Origin: Natronomicrosphaera sp040876735
Lineage (GTDB): Bacteria; Planctomycetota; Phycisphaerae; Phycisphaerales; Phycisphaeraceae
DNA length: 64,000 nucleotides
Direction: 5' to 3'
Assembly: GCA_040876735.1 (NCBI GenBank)
Contig: JBBDPC010000114.1
Span: forward strand, 1-64,000
The number at the start of each line of letters is the position of its first letter. Position 1 is the stretch's first letter. The position numbers and the translations under genes were made by a program. Of the stretch, positions 8,252 through 16,395 are shown piece after piece. The notes under the pieces were generated by a model. The model saw only the letters and a program-made list of their open reading frames with translations. It was not told the origin of the DNA and ran no database searches.

Positions 8252-8257
8252 TACAAT
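8252..8257 (+). promoter_or_regulatory. Possible -10 element (TACAAT)
   Basis: TACAAT lies 98 nt before the start of the DUF151 gene, in the 142-nt gap after rsmB. No clear -35 hexamer is visible. Confidence 0.3.
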
Positions 8258-8355
8258 CTTCCGCAGTTGCCGCTTGCAGTTGTCGCCGGGGCCGGGACAA
8301 TGAGAGCGGCGGCGAACCCCACCCCCAACCGGTCCGGCGGGCCGAGGGAGACGTC

Positions 8356-8757
8356 ATGGCGGTCCGTGTAGAACTGGCGCGCATCCTCATCCGCGAAACC
8401 GACGACACGCACATCGTTGAACTGCGCGAAGTCGACGGCGAACGCACGTTCCCCATCGTCATCGGCCTCACCGAAGCCGCCGCGATCAACCGCCGGCTCA
8501 TGGGCGAAACGCCCCCGCGTCCGCAGACGCACGAACTGCTGGCCAACCTCATCGAACAACTGGGCTACCGCCTCACCCGCGTGGTCATCAACGACCTGCG
8601 CAACCACACCTTCTACGCCCGCCTCGTGCTCGAAAAAGAGAACGAAACCATCGACATCGACTCCCGCCCCTCCGACGCGATCGCCATCGGCGTCGCCACC
8701 GACGTGCCGCTGTTCGTCGAAGAGCACGTCTTCGACGAAGTCTCCCGCGTCGACTGA
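8356..8757 (+). CDS. DUF151 bifunctional nuclease family protein
   Basis: A 133-residue protein of the DUF151 (BFN) family. Conserved blocks are IRETDDTHIVELRE, FPIVIGLTEAAAI, TRPQTHE-like RPQTHELL, and the C-terminal DSRPSDAIAIGV. Members of this family have been reported as nucleases with DNase and RNase activity. The cellular role in planctomycetes is not established. The ATG at 8356 is chosen because GAGGGAGA lies just upstream (8344-8351) and the family block begins directly after it. Longer in-frame starts give a non-conserved Arg/Pro-rich leader. A family A hairpin (8771-8796) lies 14 nt downstream and may end transcription. Confidence 0.85.
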   Translation: MAVRVELARILIRETDDTHIVELREVDGERTFPIVIGLTEAAAINRRLMGETPPRPQTHELLANLIEQLGYRLTRVVINDLRNHTFYARLVLEKENETIDIDSRPSDAIAIGVATDVPLFVEEHVFDEVSRVD

Positions 8758-8770
8758 TCCATTTCCATGC

Positions 8771-8796
8771 GAAGCCCACGCTCTTTGAGCGTGGGT
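8771..8796 (+). repeat. Family A palindrome (copy A3), possible terminator
   Basis: A 9-bp stem CCCACGCTC/GAGCGTGGG (8775-8783/8787-8795) with a TTT loop, preceded by GAAG. It is intergenic, after the DUF151 gene. Confidence 0.75.
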
Positions 8797-8835
8797 CCGT
8801 TTGCCAATTCACCCGCCACGCTCTCCAATAGGTGA

Positions 8836-9999
8836 ATGATCTGGATCTGCCTGACCCTGGCCGGGGTGTCGCTGGCGATCGCGCTGCCGCTGTCGGGCCT
8901 GCTCGTGCGGGCGGGGCATCGCTGGGGCTGGCTGGACGCGGTGGGCGCGGAGCGTCACAAGCGGCATGAACAACCCGTGCCCAACACCGGCGGCGTGGCG
9001 ATCTTCACGGCCGTGGCGCTGCCGCTGGCCCTGGCGCTGCTGGCCGTCTGGCTGATGCCGCTGGAGACCTGGCAGCGCTACCTGCCCGCGATGGCGGTGG
9101 AGCTGCCGGGCCTGCGGAGCATGACCGCCATCGGCGGCGGGGTGCTCACGGCGATGGCGGTGATCCACCTGGTCGGCCTGGTCGACGACCGCCGGGCCCT
9201 GGGCGCGATGATCAAGCTCACCGCCCAGACGTGCATCGCGCTGGCCCTGGTCGTGCTCTGCGACATGCGCGTGCTCACGCTGCTGGACGACTACGGCGTG
9301 CCGGGCATGGCGCTGAGCGTCGTGCTCTCCACCGTCTGGGTTGTCGCCATCGTCAACGCCTTCAACTTCCTGGACAACATGGACGGCCTCAGCGCGGGCG
9401 TGGCCGCGATCATCGCCGCGCTCTACCTCGCCGCCACGCTCATCGGCGGGCAGTGGTTCGTCGCAAGCCTGGCGGCGCTGCTGCTGGGGGCGCTGGTGGG
9501 GTTCCTGGCCTGGAACTTTCCGCCGGCCAAGCTGTTCATGGGCGACGGCGGCTCGCTGGTGGTGGGGCTGACGCTGGCGGTGATCTCGATCCGCACGACC
9601 TACTTCGACATGGACGTCGCGGCGTCGACGGGCGGGGGCATAGCCGGGGATCTATCCGGGGGGGCGTGGTATGGCTGGCTGATGCCGTTGATCGTCATGG
9701 CCGTGCCGTTGTACGACTTCACCAGCGTGACGCTGATCCGCCTGTCGCAGGGGCGCAGCCCGTTCCGCGGCGACCACAACCACTTTTCGCATCGCCTGGT
9801 GAAGCAGGGCCTCTCCCGCCGGCGGGCGGTGGGCGTGATCTGGCTGTGCACGCTGGCGACCGGGCTCAGCGGCGTGATGCTCGGCTCACTGGCGGCGTGG
9901 CAGGCGCTGCTGGCCGGGGCGCAGACGGTGGCGGTGCTGGCCGTGCTGGCGGTGCTGGAACACGGCGCGGCCAGGCGGCGCAGGAGCGACGAGCCGTAG
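8836..9999 (+). CDS. WecA/MraY-like undecaprenyl-phosphate sugar-1-phosphate transferase
   Basis: A 387-residue polytopic membrane glycosyltransferase of family 4. It would transfer a sugar-1-phosphate from a UDP-sugar to undecaprenyl phosphate on the inner membrane, starting O-antigen, enterobacterial-common-antigen-like or teichoic-type polymers. Signature blocks are PNTGGVAIF, LVDDRRALG, FNFLDNMDGLSAG, FMGDGGSLVVGL and GDHNHFSHRL. The last resembles the HxHH-type motif of the WecA/TagO branch and not that of MraY. About ten hydrophobic helices are present. The ATG at 8836 follows AGGTGA immediately. It is not in a peptidoglycan gene cluster, which also argues against MraY. The family is secure, but the substrate is unknown. 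Confidence 0.85.
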   Translation: MIWICLTLAGVSLAIALPLSGLLVRAGHRWGWLDAVGAERHKRHEQPVPNTGGVAIFTAVALPLALALLAVWLMPLETWQRYLPAMAVELPGLRSMTAIGGGVLTAMAVIHLVGLVDDRRALGAMIKLTAQTCIALALVVLCDMRVLTLLDDYGVPGMALSVVLSTVWVVAIVNAFNFLDNMDGLSAGVAAIIAALYLAATLIGGQWFVASLAALLLGALVGFLAWNFPPAKLFMGDGGSLVVGLTLAVISIRTTYFDMDVAASTGGGIAGDLSGGAWYGWLMPLIVMAVPLYDFTSVTLIRLSQGRSPFRGDHNHFSHRLVKQGLSRRRAVGVIWLCTLATGLSGVMLGSLAAWQALLAGAQTVAVLAVLAVLEHGAARRRRSDEP

Positions 10000-10008
10000 G
10001 GGTCTCGA

Positions 10009-10033
10009 ACTCCCCTCCCCTCGGGAGGGAAGT
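10009..10033. repeat. Family C palindrome (copy C1)
   Basis: Arms ACTCCCCTCCC (10009-10019) and GGGAGGGAAGT (10023-10033) pair with one mismatch around a CTC loop. It is intergenic, between the glycosyltransferase and TRAP genes. Confidence 0.65.
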
Positions 10034-10082
10034 GAAGACCGCGCATCCCCGATCGCCTTGCCAGCCCCCTCGTCTGACCCGC

Positions 10083-10088
10083 TATCAT
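10083..10088 (+). promoter_or_regulatory. Possible -10 element (TATCAT)
   Basis: TATCAT ends 17 nt before the ATG at 10106 of the TRAP permease gene. It argues against the longer start at 10058. Confidence 0.3.
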
Positions 10089-10105
10089 GCACGTCCGTGA
10101 CACCG

Positions 10106-12223
10106 ATGCCCGAACTCCAATCGCAACCCGCTCCGCCCGTGACGCCCGCTCCGCCGGCCGCGCCGGCCCGACTCGACCCGATGGCTGAGTCGCCCATGAC
10201 CGAGCGCACCACGCGCTCCCTCCCGGCCGTACTCGGCTGGCTCGCGCTGGCGGCACTGGTGGCCATGAGCCTGTTCCACCTCTACACCGGCACGTTCGGC
10301 GCACGACCCGCCATGGTGCAACGTTCCACGCATCTGGCGTTCGCGCTGGGGTTGGCATTCGTGCTCTTTCCGCTGTTCAAACGGCATGACTGGCGCTGGC
10401 TGCTGCTGCTTGATCTGCCGCTGGCGTTGCTTGGCGTGCTTGCCGCGGGCTACGTCGGCTACAACCATGCTGAGCTGGCCGGCCGGGCGGGGGCGCCGAC
10501 CATGCTCGACCTTTTCGCCGCCGGCGTCGGTGTCGTGCTCGTGCTCGAAGCCACGCGCCGCAGCGTCTCGCCCGCTTTGTTCTTTATCACCGTCGCCTTC
10601 CTGGCCTACGGCCTGCTGGGCCAGTTCATCCCCGGCGAAGCGGGACACACCGGGCTGACCATTCGGCAGGTGCTCAACTTCCAGTTCTACACCAGTGAAG
10701 GCGTGTTCGGCGTGCCGCTGGCAGTGTCGGCGACATTCGTGTTCCTGTTCGTGCTCTTCGGCGCCGTGCTGGAGCGCAGCGGGGCGGGGCAATACCTGAT
10801 CGATCTCGCCTTCGCGGTGATGGGGCGCTACCGCGGCGGGCCGGCGAAGGCGGCGGTGGTCGCGTCGGGGTTGATGGGCACCGTCTCGGGCTCGTCGATC
10901 GCCAACACGGTGACCACCGGCACGCTCACCGTGCCGATGATGAAAAAGGCGGGCTTCAAGCCGCACGTGGCCGGGGCGGTGGAAGTCGCCGCGTCGACCA
11001 ACGGGCAGCTCATGCCGCCGGTGATGGGCGCGGCCGCGTTCATCATGGCCGAGTTCACGCAGATTCCCTACGGCACGATCGTCATCGCCGCGCTGCTGCC
11101 GGCGTTGCTCAGCTACACCGTCATCTTCACGATGATCCACCTCGAAGCGCTGCGCACCGGCATCAAGGCAGGCCTGAAGGAAACGTTGCCCGCCTTCTGG
11201 CGCACGGTGCTTCGCGGCCTGCACCTGAACATTCCCTTCTTCGCGCTGCTGTTTTTCCTGCTCGTGCTCTGGTACACGCCCACCACCGCCGCCACGCACA
11301 CGATCTGGATCACCTTCGCGCTGTTCCTGCTCGTCTGCCTCGTCGCCCCGCCCACCGCCTACGGCATCCGCACCCAAACCGAAGAAGAACAGCTCACCAC
11401 CGGCGCAGGAAGCCCACGTCGCGACGGCGTGGGCTTCGCCTGGCGCATCAAGCACTTCGCCCTCCGCTCCACGCAAGCCCTGCGCGACGGCGCGATGAAC
11501 ATGGTCGGCATCGCCTGCGCCTGCGCCTGCTGCGGCATCATCATCGGCGTCGTCAACCAGACCGGGCTGGCCTCCAAGCTCACCGAAATCATCCGCACCC
11601 TCTCCAACGAAGCGCTCCTGCCCGCCCTGGTCATCACCGCCTTCGCCTGCATCGTCCTGGGCATCGGCCTGCCCACCACCGCCACCTACATCATCATGGC
11701 CACCCTCACCGCCCCGGCCATCCTCGAAATCGCCGCGCTCAACGGCTATGTCGAAACCACCGCCCTCATCCTCGCCACCCACCTGTTCGTCTTCTACTAC
11801 GGCATCCTCGCCGACGACACGCCGCCCGTCGGCCTCTGCGCCTACGCCATCGCCGGCATCGCCCAGGCCGACCCGATCCGCACCGGGCTCACCAGCTTCC
11901 GCTTCGATCTCGCCGCCTTCCTGCTGCCGTTCATCTTCTGGTTCAACACCGAACTGCTGTTGCAGGACGTCACCGTCGTGCAGGTCATGTGGGTGCTGCC
12001 CGGGGCGCTGCTGGGCATGATCTGTTTCGCCATGGCCCTGCAAGGCTACGCCTGGGGCCGTCTCGCCTGGTGGGCGCGCGGGCTGCTGATCGTCGTCGCC
12101 TTCCTGCTCGTCAAGCCCGCGCTCTGGGCCACCGGCCTCGGCGGCGCGTTGCTCGCCCTGCTCTTCGGCCTCGGCTACTTCTTCCCCCGCGCGGCCCAGC
12201 CCACTTCCGTGGGCGGGCGCTGA
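10106..12223 (+). CDS. TRAP transporter permease, fused small and large subunits
   Basis: A 705-residue inner-membrane protein of the fused DctQ/DctM type seen in TAXI-TRAP systems. The small-subunit-like part covers about residues 40-190. The large subunit shows SGSSIANTVTTGTLTVPMMK, STNGQLMPPVMGAAAFIMAE and GIGLPTTATYI. These systems take up carboxylates or similar substrates with a periplasmic binding protein, using the ion gradient. No TAXI binding-protein gene lies beside it, so the substrate is unknown. ATG 10106 is preferred over 10058 because a TATCAT hexamer at 10083 would start transcription between them. Residues about 435-444 are encoded by a family A palindrome (11409-11437) in a cytoplasmic-looking linker. 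An SLC13-type permease follows. Confidence 0.82.
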   Translation: MPELQSQPAPPVTPAPPAAPARLDPMAESPMTERTTRSLPAVLGWLALAALVAMSLFHLYTGTFGARPAMVQRSTHLAFALGLAFVLFPLFKRHDWRWLLLLDLPLALLGVLAAGYVGYNHAELAGRAGAPTMLDLFAAGVGVVLVLEATRRSVSPALFFITVAFLAYGLLGQFIPGEAGHTGLTIRQVLNFQFYTSEGVFGVPLAVSATFVFLFVLFGAVLERSGAGQYLIDLAFAVMGRYRGGPAKAAVVASGLMGTVSGSSIANTVTTGTLTVPMMKKAGFKPHVAGAVEVAASTNGQLMPPVMGAAAFIMAEFTQIPYGTIVIAALLPALLSYTVIFTMIHLEALRTGIKAGLKETLPAFWRTVLRGLHLNIPFFALLFFLLVLWYTPTTAATHTIWITFALFLLVCLVAPPTAYGIRTQTEEEQLTTGAGSPRRDGVGFAWRIKHFALRSTQALRDGAMNMVGIACACACCGIIIGVVNQTGLASKLTEIIRTLSNEALLPALVITAFACIVLGIGLPTTATYIIMATLTAPAILEIAALNGYVETTALILATHLFVFYYGILADDTPPVGLCAYAIAGIAQADPIRTGLTSFRFDLAAFLLPFIFWFNTELLLQDVTVVQVMWVLPGALLGMICFAMALQGYAWGRLAWWARGLLIVVAFLLVKPALWATGLGGALLALLFGLGYFFPRAAQPTSVGGR
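11409..11437 (+). repeat. Family A palindrome in the TRAP gene (copy A4)
   Basis: Outer arms GAAGCCCACG (11409-11418) and CGTGGGCTTC (11428-11437) enclose TCGCGACGG, itself partly self-complementary. Total length is 29 nt. It is translated in frame as SPRRDGVGF. Confidence 0.8.
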
Positions 12224-12265
12224 CCGTTGAGCCTGCCTGTTCTTCTGCTCAACTCCCCCAGCGGT

Positions 12266-12271
12266 ACAATG
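12266..12271 (+). promoter_or_regulatory. Possible -10 element (TACAAT)
   Basis: TACAAT lies 30 nt before the ATG at 12302, with GGAG (12291-12294) as ribosome binding site in the short leader. Confidence 0.4.
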
Positions 12272-12301
12272 CCCGCCCGCAACACCCCCGGAGCTTGATT
12301 C

Positions 12302-14080
12302 ATGGGCTGGGAAGCCTGGGCCACCCTCGCCGTCGTCCTCCTCGTCATCGCCGCGCTGGTGCGCAACATCGCCGGCCCGGACATCATTCTGCTCGGCGGC
12401 CTCGCCCTGCTCGCCGGTCTGGGCATCGTCGGCTCGGGCGAAGCGGTCGCCGGCTTCGGCAACGAAGGCCTCGTCACCGTCGCCGTCCTCTTCATCGTTG
12501 TCACCGGCCTGACCCAGACCGGGGCGATGAGCATGATCGTCCAGCCCCTGCTCGGCCGGCCCACCACCGTCGCGGCGGCGCAGGCGCGCATGATGTTCCC
12601 CGTCGCCGGCCTCAGCGCGTTTCTCAACAACACGCCCATCGTCGCCATGTTCCTCCCCCTGCTCAGCGACTGGTGCAAGAAAACCGGCATCGCCCCCGCC
12701 AAGCTCTTCCTCCCGCTCAGCTACGCCGCCATCCTCGGCGGCACGTGCACCATCATCGGCACCAGCACCAACCTCGTCGTCAACGGCCTGCTCATCGAGT
12801 CCGCCGACCTCGACAGCTTCAACCTCTTCGACATCGCCTGGATCGGCCTGCCCGCACTGGTCGTGGGCCTGGCCTACATCCTCCTCGCCAGCCGCTGGCT
12901 GCTGCCCGACCGGGGCAGCGCACTCGACCTCGGCGACGATCCGCGCCAGTACACGGTTGAAATGATCGTCGACCCGCTTGGCCCGCTCGTCGGCCAGACC
13001 ATCGAGCAGGCCGGGCTCCGCCATCTGCCCGGCCTCTACCTCGCCGAGATCGCCCGCGACGGCGAAGTCCTGCCCGCCGTCGCGCCCACCACCATCCTGC
13101 GCGGCGATGACCGCCTCGTCTTCGTCGGCATCGTCGAGTCCGTCGTCGACCTGCGCAAAATCCGCGGCCTCGCTCCCGCCACCAACCAGGTCTTCAAGCT
13201 CAACACGCCACGCACCCAGCGCACCATGGTCGAGGCCGTCGTCTCCGACAGTTGCCCGCTCGTGGGCAAGAGCATCCGCGAAGGCCGGTTCCGCTCGACC
13301 TACAACGCCGCCGTTATCGCCGTCGCCCGCAACGGCCAGCGCATTCTCGACAAGAAGATCGGCGACATCGTGCTCCGCCCCGGCGACACGCTGCTGATCG
13401 AGGCCCACCCCAACTTCGCCCGCCAGCAGCGCAACAGCCGTGACTTCTTCCTTGTCTCCCAGGTCGAAGGCTCCGCCCCGCCGCGCCACGAACGCGCCTG
13501 GCTGGCCATGGCCATCCTCGTCGCCATGGTCGCGCTCGTCACGCTCGGGTATATGACCATGCTCCAGGCCGCGCTGCTCGCCGCCGTCGCCATGATCGGC
13601 ACGCGCTGCTGCACCGGCGGCGAAGCGCGGCGGAGCATCGACTGGCAGGTGCTCATCGTCATCGGCGCTGCCTTCGGTATCGGCCGGGCGATGGACAACT
13701 CCGGCGCCGCGGCGGGCATCGCCGGGTTTATCATTGACGCCGTGGGGCCGCATCCCCTGCTCGTCCTGCTGGCGGTCTACATCGTCACGTCGCTGTTCAC
13801 CGAGTTGATCACCAACAACGCCGCGGCCGTGCTGGTCTTCCCCATCGCGCTCGCCTCGGCCAACAGCCTTGACGTCAGCTTCACGCCGTTTGCCATCGTC
13901 ATCATGGTCGCCGCCTCCGCCGCCTTTGCCACGCCCATCGGCTACCAGACCAACCTCATGGTGCTCGGCCCCGGCGGCTACCGCTTCACCGACTACCTCC
14001 GCTTCGGCCTGCCGCTGAACCTGCTGGTCATGGCCGTCACCCTCACCCTCGCCCCGCTCTTCTGGCCGTTCCACCCCTGA
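12302..14080 (+). CDS. SLC13-type permease with two TrkA-C domains
   Basis: A 592-residue membrane protein of the divalent anion:sodium symporter / ArsB-like superfamily. Two pseudo-repeats carry the pore signatures LNNTPIVAMFLP with GTSTNLVVNG, and ITNNAAAVLVFP with GYQTNLMVL. Between the two membrane halves (roughly residues 218-375) are two TrkA-C (RCK-C) domains, each a regulatory ligand-binding fold, beginning near PLGPLVGQTI and SCPLVGKSI. Proteins of this layout include sulfate, thiosulfate and dicarboxylate transporters, and the substrate cannot be told from sequence. The start ATG has a GGAG site 8 nt upstream. It is probably transcribed from its own promoter (12266). Confidence 0.82.
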   Translation: MGWEAWATLAVVLLVIAALVRNIAGPDIILLGGLALLAGLGIVGSGEAVAGFGNEGLVTVAVLFIVVTGLTQTGAMSMIVQPLLGRPTTVAAAQARMMFPVAGLSAFLNNTPIVAMFLPLLSDWCKKTGIAPAKLFLPLSYAAILGGTCTIIGTSTNLVVNGLLIESADLDSFNLFDIAWIGLPALVVGLAYILLASRWLLPDRGSALDLGDDPRQYTVEMIVDPLGPLVGQTIEQAGLRHLPGLYLAEIARDGEVLPAVAPTTILRGDDRLVFVGIVESVVDLRKIRGLAPATNQVFKLNTPRTQRTMVEAVVSDSCPLVGKSIREGRFRSTYNAAVIAVARNGQRILDKKIGDIVLRPGDTLLIEAHPNFARQQRNSRDFFLVSQVEGSAPPRHERAWLAMAILVAMVALVTLGYMTMLQAALLAAVAMIGTRCCTGGEARRSIDWQVLIVIGAAFGIGRAMDNSGAAAGIAGFIIDAVGPHPLLVLLAVYIVTSLFTELITNNAAAVLVFPIALASANSLDVSFTPFAIVIMVAASAAFATPIGYQTNLMVLGPGGYRFTDYLRFGLPLNLLVMAVTLTLAPLFWPFHP

Positions 14081-14091
14081 ACCCCACCCCT

Positions 14092-14097
14092 TACAAT
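14092..14097 (+). promoter_or_regulatory. Possible -10 element, leaderless geometry (TACAAT)
   Basis: TACAAT ends exactly 6 nt before the ATG at 14104. There is no room for a ribosome binding site if this is used. Confidence 0.45.
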
Positions 14098-14103
14098 ATC
14101 CCC

Positions 14104-14466
14104 ATGCCCCACGACCCCCACGGCCAGCGCCTCGACCGCCTCCGCGCATCGCGCAACCGGCCCGACCCCGACCTCTCCCTCGGCTTCCTCCAGAAGCAGT
14201 TCCAACGCGACGTCGCCCGTCCGCACAAGCAACTCGCCCAACTCGTCGAGCTCTGGGCCCAACTCGTCCCCGCCGACCTCGCGCAGCACACCCGCCTCGA
14301 ATCGCTCAGCCGGGGCGTGCTCCGCGTCGCCGTCGACTCCAGTTCGCACCTTTACGAACTCGACCACCTGCTCCGTGCCGGCCTCGAACGTGACCTCGTC
14401 CGCCAGCACACCGGCCCCGCCTTCCGCCGTATCAAACTCCAACTCACCCCCCAGCGCTTCACCTGA
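14104..14466 (+). CDS. dciA: DciA-like (DUF721) protein
   Basis: A 120-residue protein with the DUF721 pattern: WAQLVPADLAQHT, SLSRGVLRVAVDSSSHLYEL, and a final RRIKLQL strand. DciA is the widespread ancestral loader or stabiliser of the replicative helicase DnaB in bacteria that lack DnaC or DnaI. It acts in the cytoplasm at the replication fork. The N-terminal 45 residues are charged and variable, as usual. A TACAAT hexamer placed 6 nt before the ATG suggests a leaderless message. A family A hairpin (14482-14508) separates it from aroK. Assignment is by pattern, with moderate confidence. Confidence 0.7.
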   Translation: MPHDPHGQRLDRLRASRNRPDPDLSLGFLQKQFQRDVARPHKQLAQLVELWAQLVPADLAQHTRLESLSRGVLRVAVDSSSHLYELDHLLRAGLERDLVRQHTGPAFRRIKLQLTPQRFT

Positions 14467-14481
14467 CACCTCCTGCGCCGC

Positions 14482-14508
14482 GAAGCCCACGGATTCCATC
14501 CGTGGGTC
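14482..14508 (+). repeat. Family A palindrome (copy A5)
   Basis: A 9-bp stem CCCACGGAT/ATCCGTGGG (14486-14494/14498-14506) with a TCC loop, preceded by GAAG. It is intergenic, between the dciA-like gene and aroK. Confidence 0.8.
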
Positions 14509-14519
14509 TCCCCACCCGT

Positions 14520-14525
14520 TATCAT
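14520..14525 (+). promoter_or_regulatory. Possible -10 element (TATCAT)
   Basis: TATCAT ends 7 nt before the ATG at 14533 of aroK, consistent with a leaderless message. It overlaps the alternative ATG at 14524 and so favours the downstream start. Confidence 0.4.
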
Positions 14526-14532
14526 GCCCCCC

Positions 14533-15057
14533 ATGAACGTGATCCTCATCGGCTACCGCGGCTCGGGCAAAACCACCATCGGCAAACGCCTGGCCAACCA
14601 GCTCTGGAAAGACTTCCACGACGTCGATCGTGAAATCTGCAAACGCTTCGGCATCGACTCGATCGCTGACATCTGGCAGACCCACGGCGAGCCGAAGTAC
14701 CGCGAAGTCGAAGTCGAAGTCACCCGCGACCTCGTCGCCAAGCCCAACGCCATCATCGCCCTCGGCGGCGGCACGCTCATGCAGCCCGGCGCCCGCGCCG
14801 CCGTCGAGCAGGCCGCCGACACCCGCCGCGTCTACCTTTACGCCGAGCCCGCCGCGCTGCACCGCCGGATCGAGGCCGACGTCCACAGCGCTGCCACCCG
14901 CCCCGCCCTGACCGCGCATGGCGGCGGCCTGGCGGAAGTCGAAGCCGTGCTCGCCGAGCGCGATCCGGTCTACCGCGCCGTCGCCGATGTGATCTTCAAC
15001 GTCACCGACGTCACGCCCGAAGAGGCCGTCCGCCACCTGGTCGCCAAGCACCTTTAG
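14533..15057 (+). CDS. aroK: Shikimate kinase
   Basis: A 174-residue kinase that phosphorylates shikimate at C3 using ATP, the fifth step of chorismate synthesis. The P-loop is GYRGSGKTTIGK (residues 7-18). The shikimate-binding Asp is in FHDVDREI, the second substrate-binding block is LGGGTLM, and the lid contains TRPALT. Length is normal. ATG 14533 gives the usual N-terminal beta strand MNVILIGY. The upstream ATG (14524) would add only three residues. No other aro gene is adjacent. A bidirectional terminator-like hairpin follows (15091-15128). Confidence 0.92.
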   Translation: MNVILIGYRGSGKTTIGKRLANQLWKDFHDVDREICKRFGIDSIADIWQTHGEPKYREVEVEVTRDLVAKPNAIIALGGGTLMQPGARAAVEQAADTRRVYLYAEPAALHRRIEADVHSAATRPALTAHGGGLAEVEAVLAERDPVYRAVADVIFNVTDVTPEEAVRHLVAKHL

Positions 15058-15090
15058 GCGGGGCGCTTCATCGCCCATAAAACAAGACGA

Positions 15091-15128
15091 CGCGAAGCGG
15101 AAGGCCCCCGTGGCCGGTCCGCTTCGCG
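15091..15128. terminator. Hairpin between convergent genes
   Basis: Arms CGCGAAGCGG (15091-15100) and CCGCTTCGCG (15119-15128) are perfectly complementary, and an inner GGCC/GGCC pair extends the stem. It lies between aroK (plus) and the lipoprotein gene (minus) and probably ends both transcripts. Confidence 0.65.
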
Positions 15129-15166
15129 CCGTTTGGTGTGGTTGCGTCGCGACGTGTCCCGCAGCG

Positions 15167-15670
15167 TCACGGTGTGATGACCGTCGAACCTTCCAGCCGT
15201 GCGCCTCGTTCAGCAGGCACGAAGGTAACGCGCAGCAGCATCGGCTGGTCGGGCGGCGAGGGTTGGTCGAGGCGGAGACGGAACAGGTAAGCCCGCGTCA
15301 CCGAATCGTAATAGCTGCGCTGCTGTTCGAGCGTGCGGGCGTCGACCTGCCACTGGTACAGCCGACGGCCGACGTTTCGCCCCATCTCGTCGCTGGCCAG
15401 CAGTTCCAGGCGATACTCGCCGGTCGCCTTGATCGAATCGTTCATTGCGTCAAGCAACTCGACCCGTGCTTGCAGCGTGGCGCGTTGATCGGCGTCGGCG
15501 ACAAACCGCGTCGACGGGTGCACGCGCAGCAACTCGGCCCGTGGTTGCCAGATGCCCACGTCGTTGCCGTTGCCAAGCAACCCGCCGTCGCCGCCTTTGA
15601 ACGCGCAGCCGGTCCACAGGGCTGTTACCAGCAAAAGGCCACCCACCACGCCCGTCACAGTTGTTTGCAT
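15167..15670 (-). CDS. Predicted lipoprotein at the end of the capsid cassette
   Basis: A 167-residue protein with an N-terminal hydrophobic segment ending in ALWTGCAF, a plausible lipobox with Cys at about residue 22. The rest looks like a compact beta-rich domain (YRLELLASDEMGRNVG, AYLFRLRLDQ, MLLRVTFVP). I recognise no family. It is the most distal minus-strand gene of the 15.2-28.1 kb cassette, 76 nt after the holin-like gene. It may belong to the cassette or be an unrelated cell-envelope protein sharing the transcript. Confidence 0.6.
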   Translation of the reverse strand: MQTTVTGVVGGLLLVTALWTGCAFKGGDGGLLGNGNDVGIWQPRAELLRVHPSTRFVADADQRATLQARVELLDAMNDSIKATGEYRLELLASDEMGRNVGRRLYQWQVDARTLEQQRSYYDSVTRAYLFRLRLDQPSPPDQPMLLRVTFVPAERGARLEGSTVITP

Positions 15671-15746
15671 CTCACAGATTCCGGAAGTGAACGGTCAGCG
15701 TCCGCCGACGCCACAGCCTTGAGCATAGACCGCGCGCCTCCGCCGT

Positions 15747-16001
15747 TCAACTGTTGCCTGGCTCGTTCAGGTTCACCGACAGCGCGGCCGACCTGTCGTG
15801 CTCGTCGTGAGCACGGTCGATCGACGCCTCCGCCTGCACGTAGCCCAGCGACGCCAGCGCAAGCACGGCCAAAGCCGTGATCGACCGGCTGGCTTCGACG
15901 ATCGTCGACTCATGCTCGGGCCAGAGCAGCACCGCCACGGCCGTCAGTTGCGCCGCCAGGCTCAAGAGAAACTTCCGGCTGGTCCATCGTTTGTGCGTCA
16001 T
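15747..16001 (-). CDS. Holin-like small membrane protein
   Basis: An 84-residue protein with a basic N-terminus (THKRWTSRKF) and two short hydrophobic helices (about residues 12-28 and 40-56) divided by an acidic turn (PEHESTIVEA), then a charged tail. Size and topology suit a phage holin or a similar small phage membrane protein. ATG 16001 is chosen over 16007 because GGAGG lies 8 nt upstream of the former and only 2 nt upstream of the latter. It sits among other small lysis-like genes (16055-17146). Function is an inference from topology and context, since holins are too diverse for sequence proof. Confidence 0.5.
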   Translation of the reverse strand: MTHKRWTSRKFLLSLAAQLTAVAVLLWPEHESTIVEASRSITALAVLALASLGYVQAEASIDRAHDEHDRSAALSVNLNEPGNS

Positions 16002-16054
16002 CGCCATCGCCTCCGTTGGATCGGAATGCTCTGTTCCATGCCTCACGTCACAGG

Positions 16055-16318
16055 TCAGCCCGGCAGTACGCCGCGCACCGCCTGCTCCACCTGCTCGATC
16101 AGCCGTGCGGCGGCCGCGAGCGTCGCCTCGTCGAGCTGCGCGTCGCGCATTGCCTGCTGGAACGTCGGGTCGTCGCGCACCTGCTGCACCGCCGACTCGA
16201 CCAGGCGGGTGCGGTCGATCGCCGCTGCCAGGTTGGGGTGTGCCTGTGCCCATTGCGTCCATTGCACGTTGAGCTGTTTCTCAATCACGTCGCGCAGCGG
16301 GGTGATGCGGGTGGTCAT
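16055..16318 (-). CDS. Small helical protein of the capsid cassette
   Basis: An 87-residue predicted all-helical protein without membrane segment or cysteine. It has a first amphipathic helix (RDVIEKQLNVQWTQWAQAH) and a second in LAAAARLIEQVEQAV. I recognise no family. It lies in the same orientation between the lipoprotein and holin-like genes, with gaps of about 50-80 nt, and is probably cotranscribed with them. Confidence 0.5.
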   Translation of the reverse strand: MTTRITPLRDVIEKQLNVQWTQWAQAHPNLAAAIDRTRLVESAVQQVRDDPTFQQAMRDAQLDEATLAAAARLIEQVEQAVRGVLPG

Positions 16319-16395
16319 GGGATTGGCCTTTTGTTGGTGGTTCGTGTGATAGTGGTAGGAATGGCCGGAGGTATGGAAAGTGTGCGGACGACGGC

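Noticed and set aside
10085..14149. A 1,354-codon open frame on the minus strand opposite the TRAP and SLC13-type permease genes
   Set aside because: Its translation is Gly/Glu/Asp/Arg low-complexity, as expected from the antisense of GC-rich membrane genes, and both sense genes have clear family motifs.
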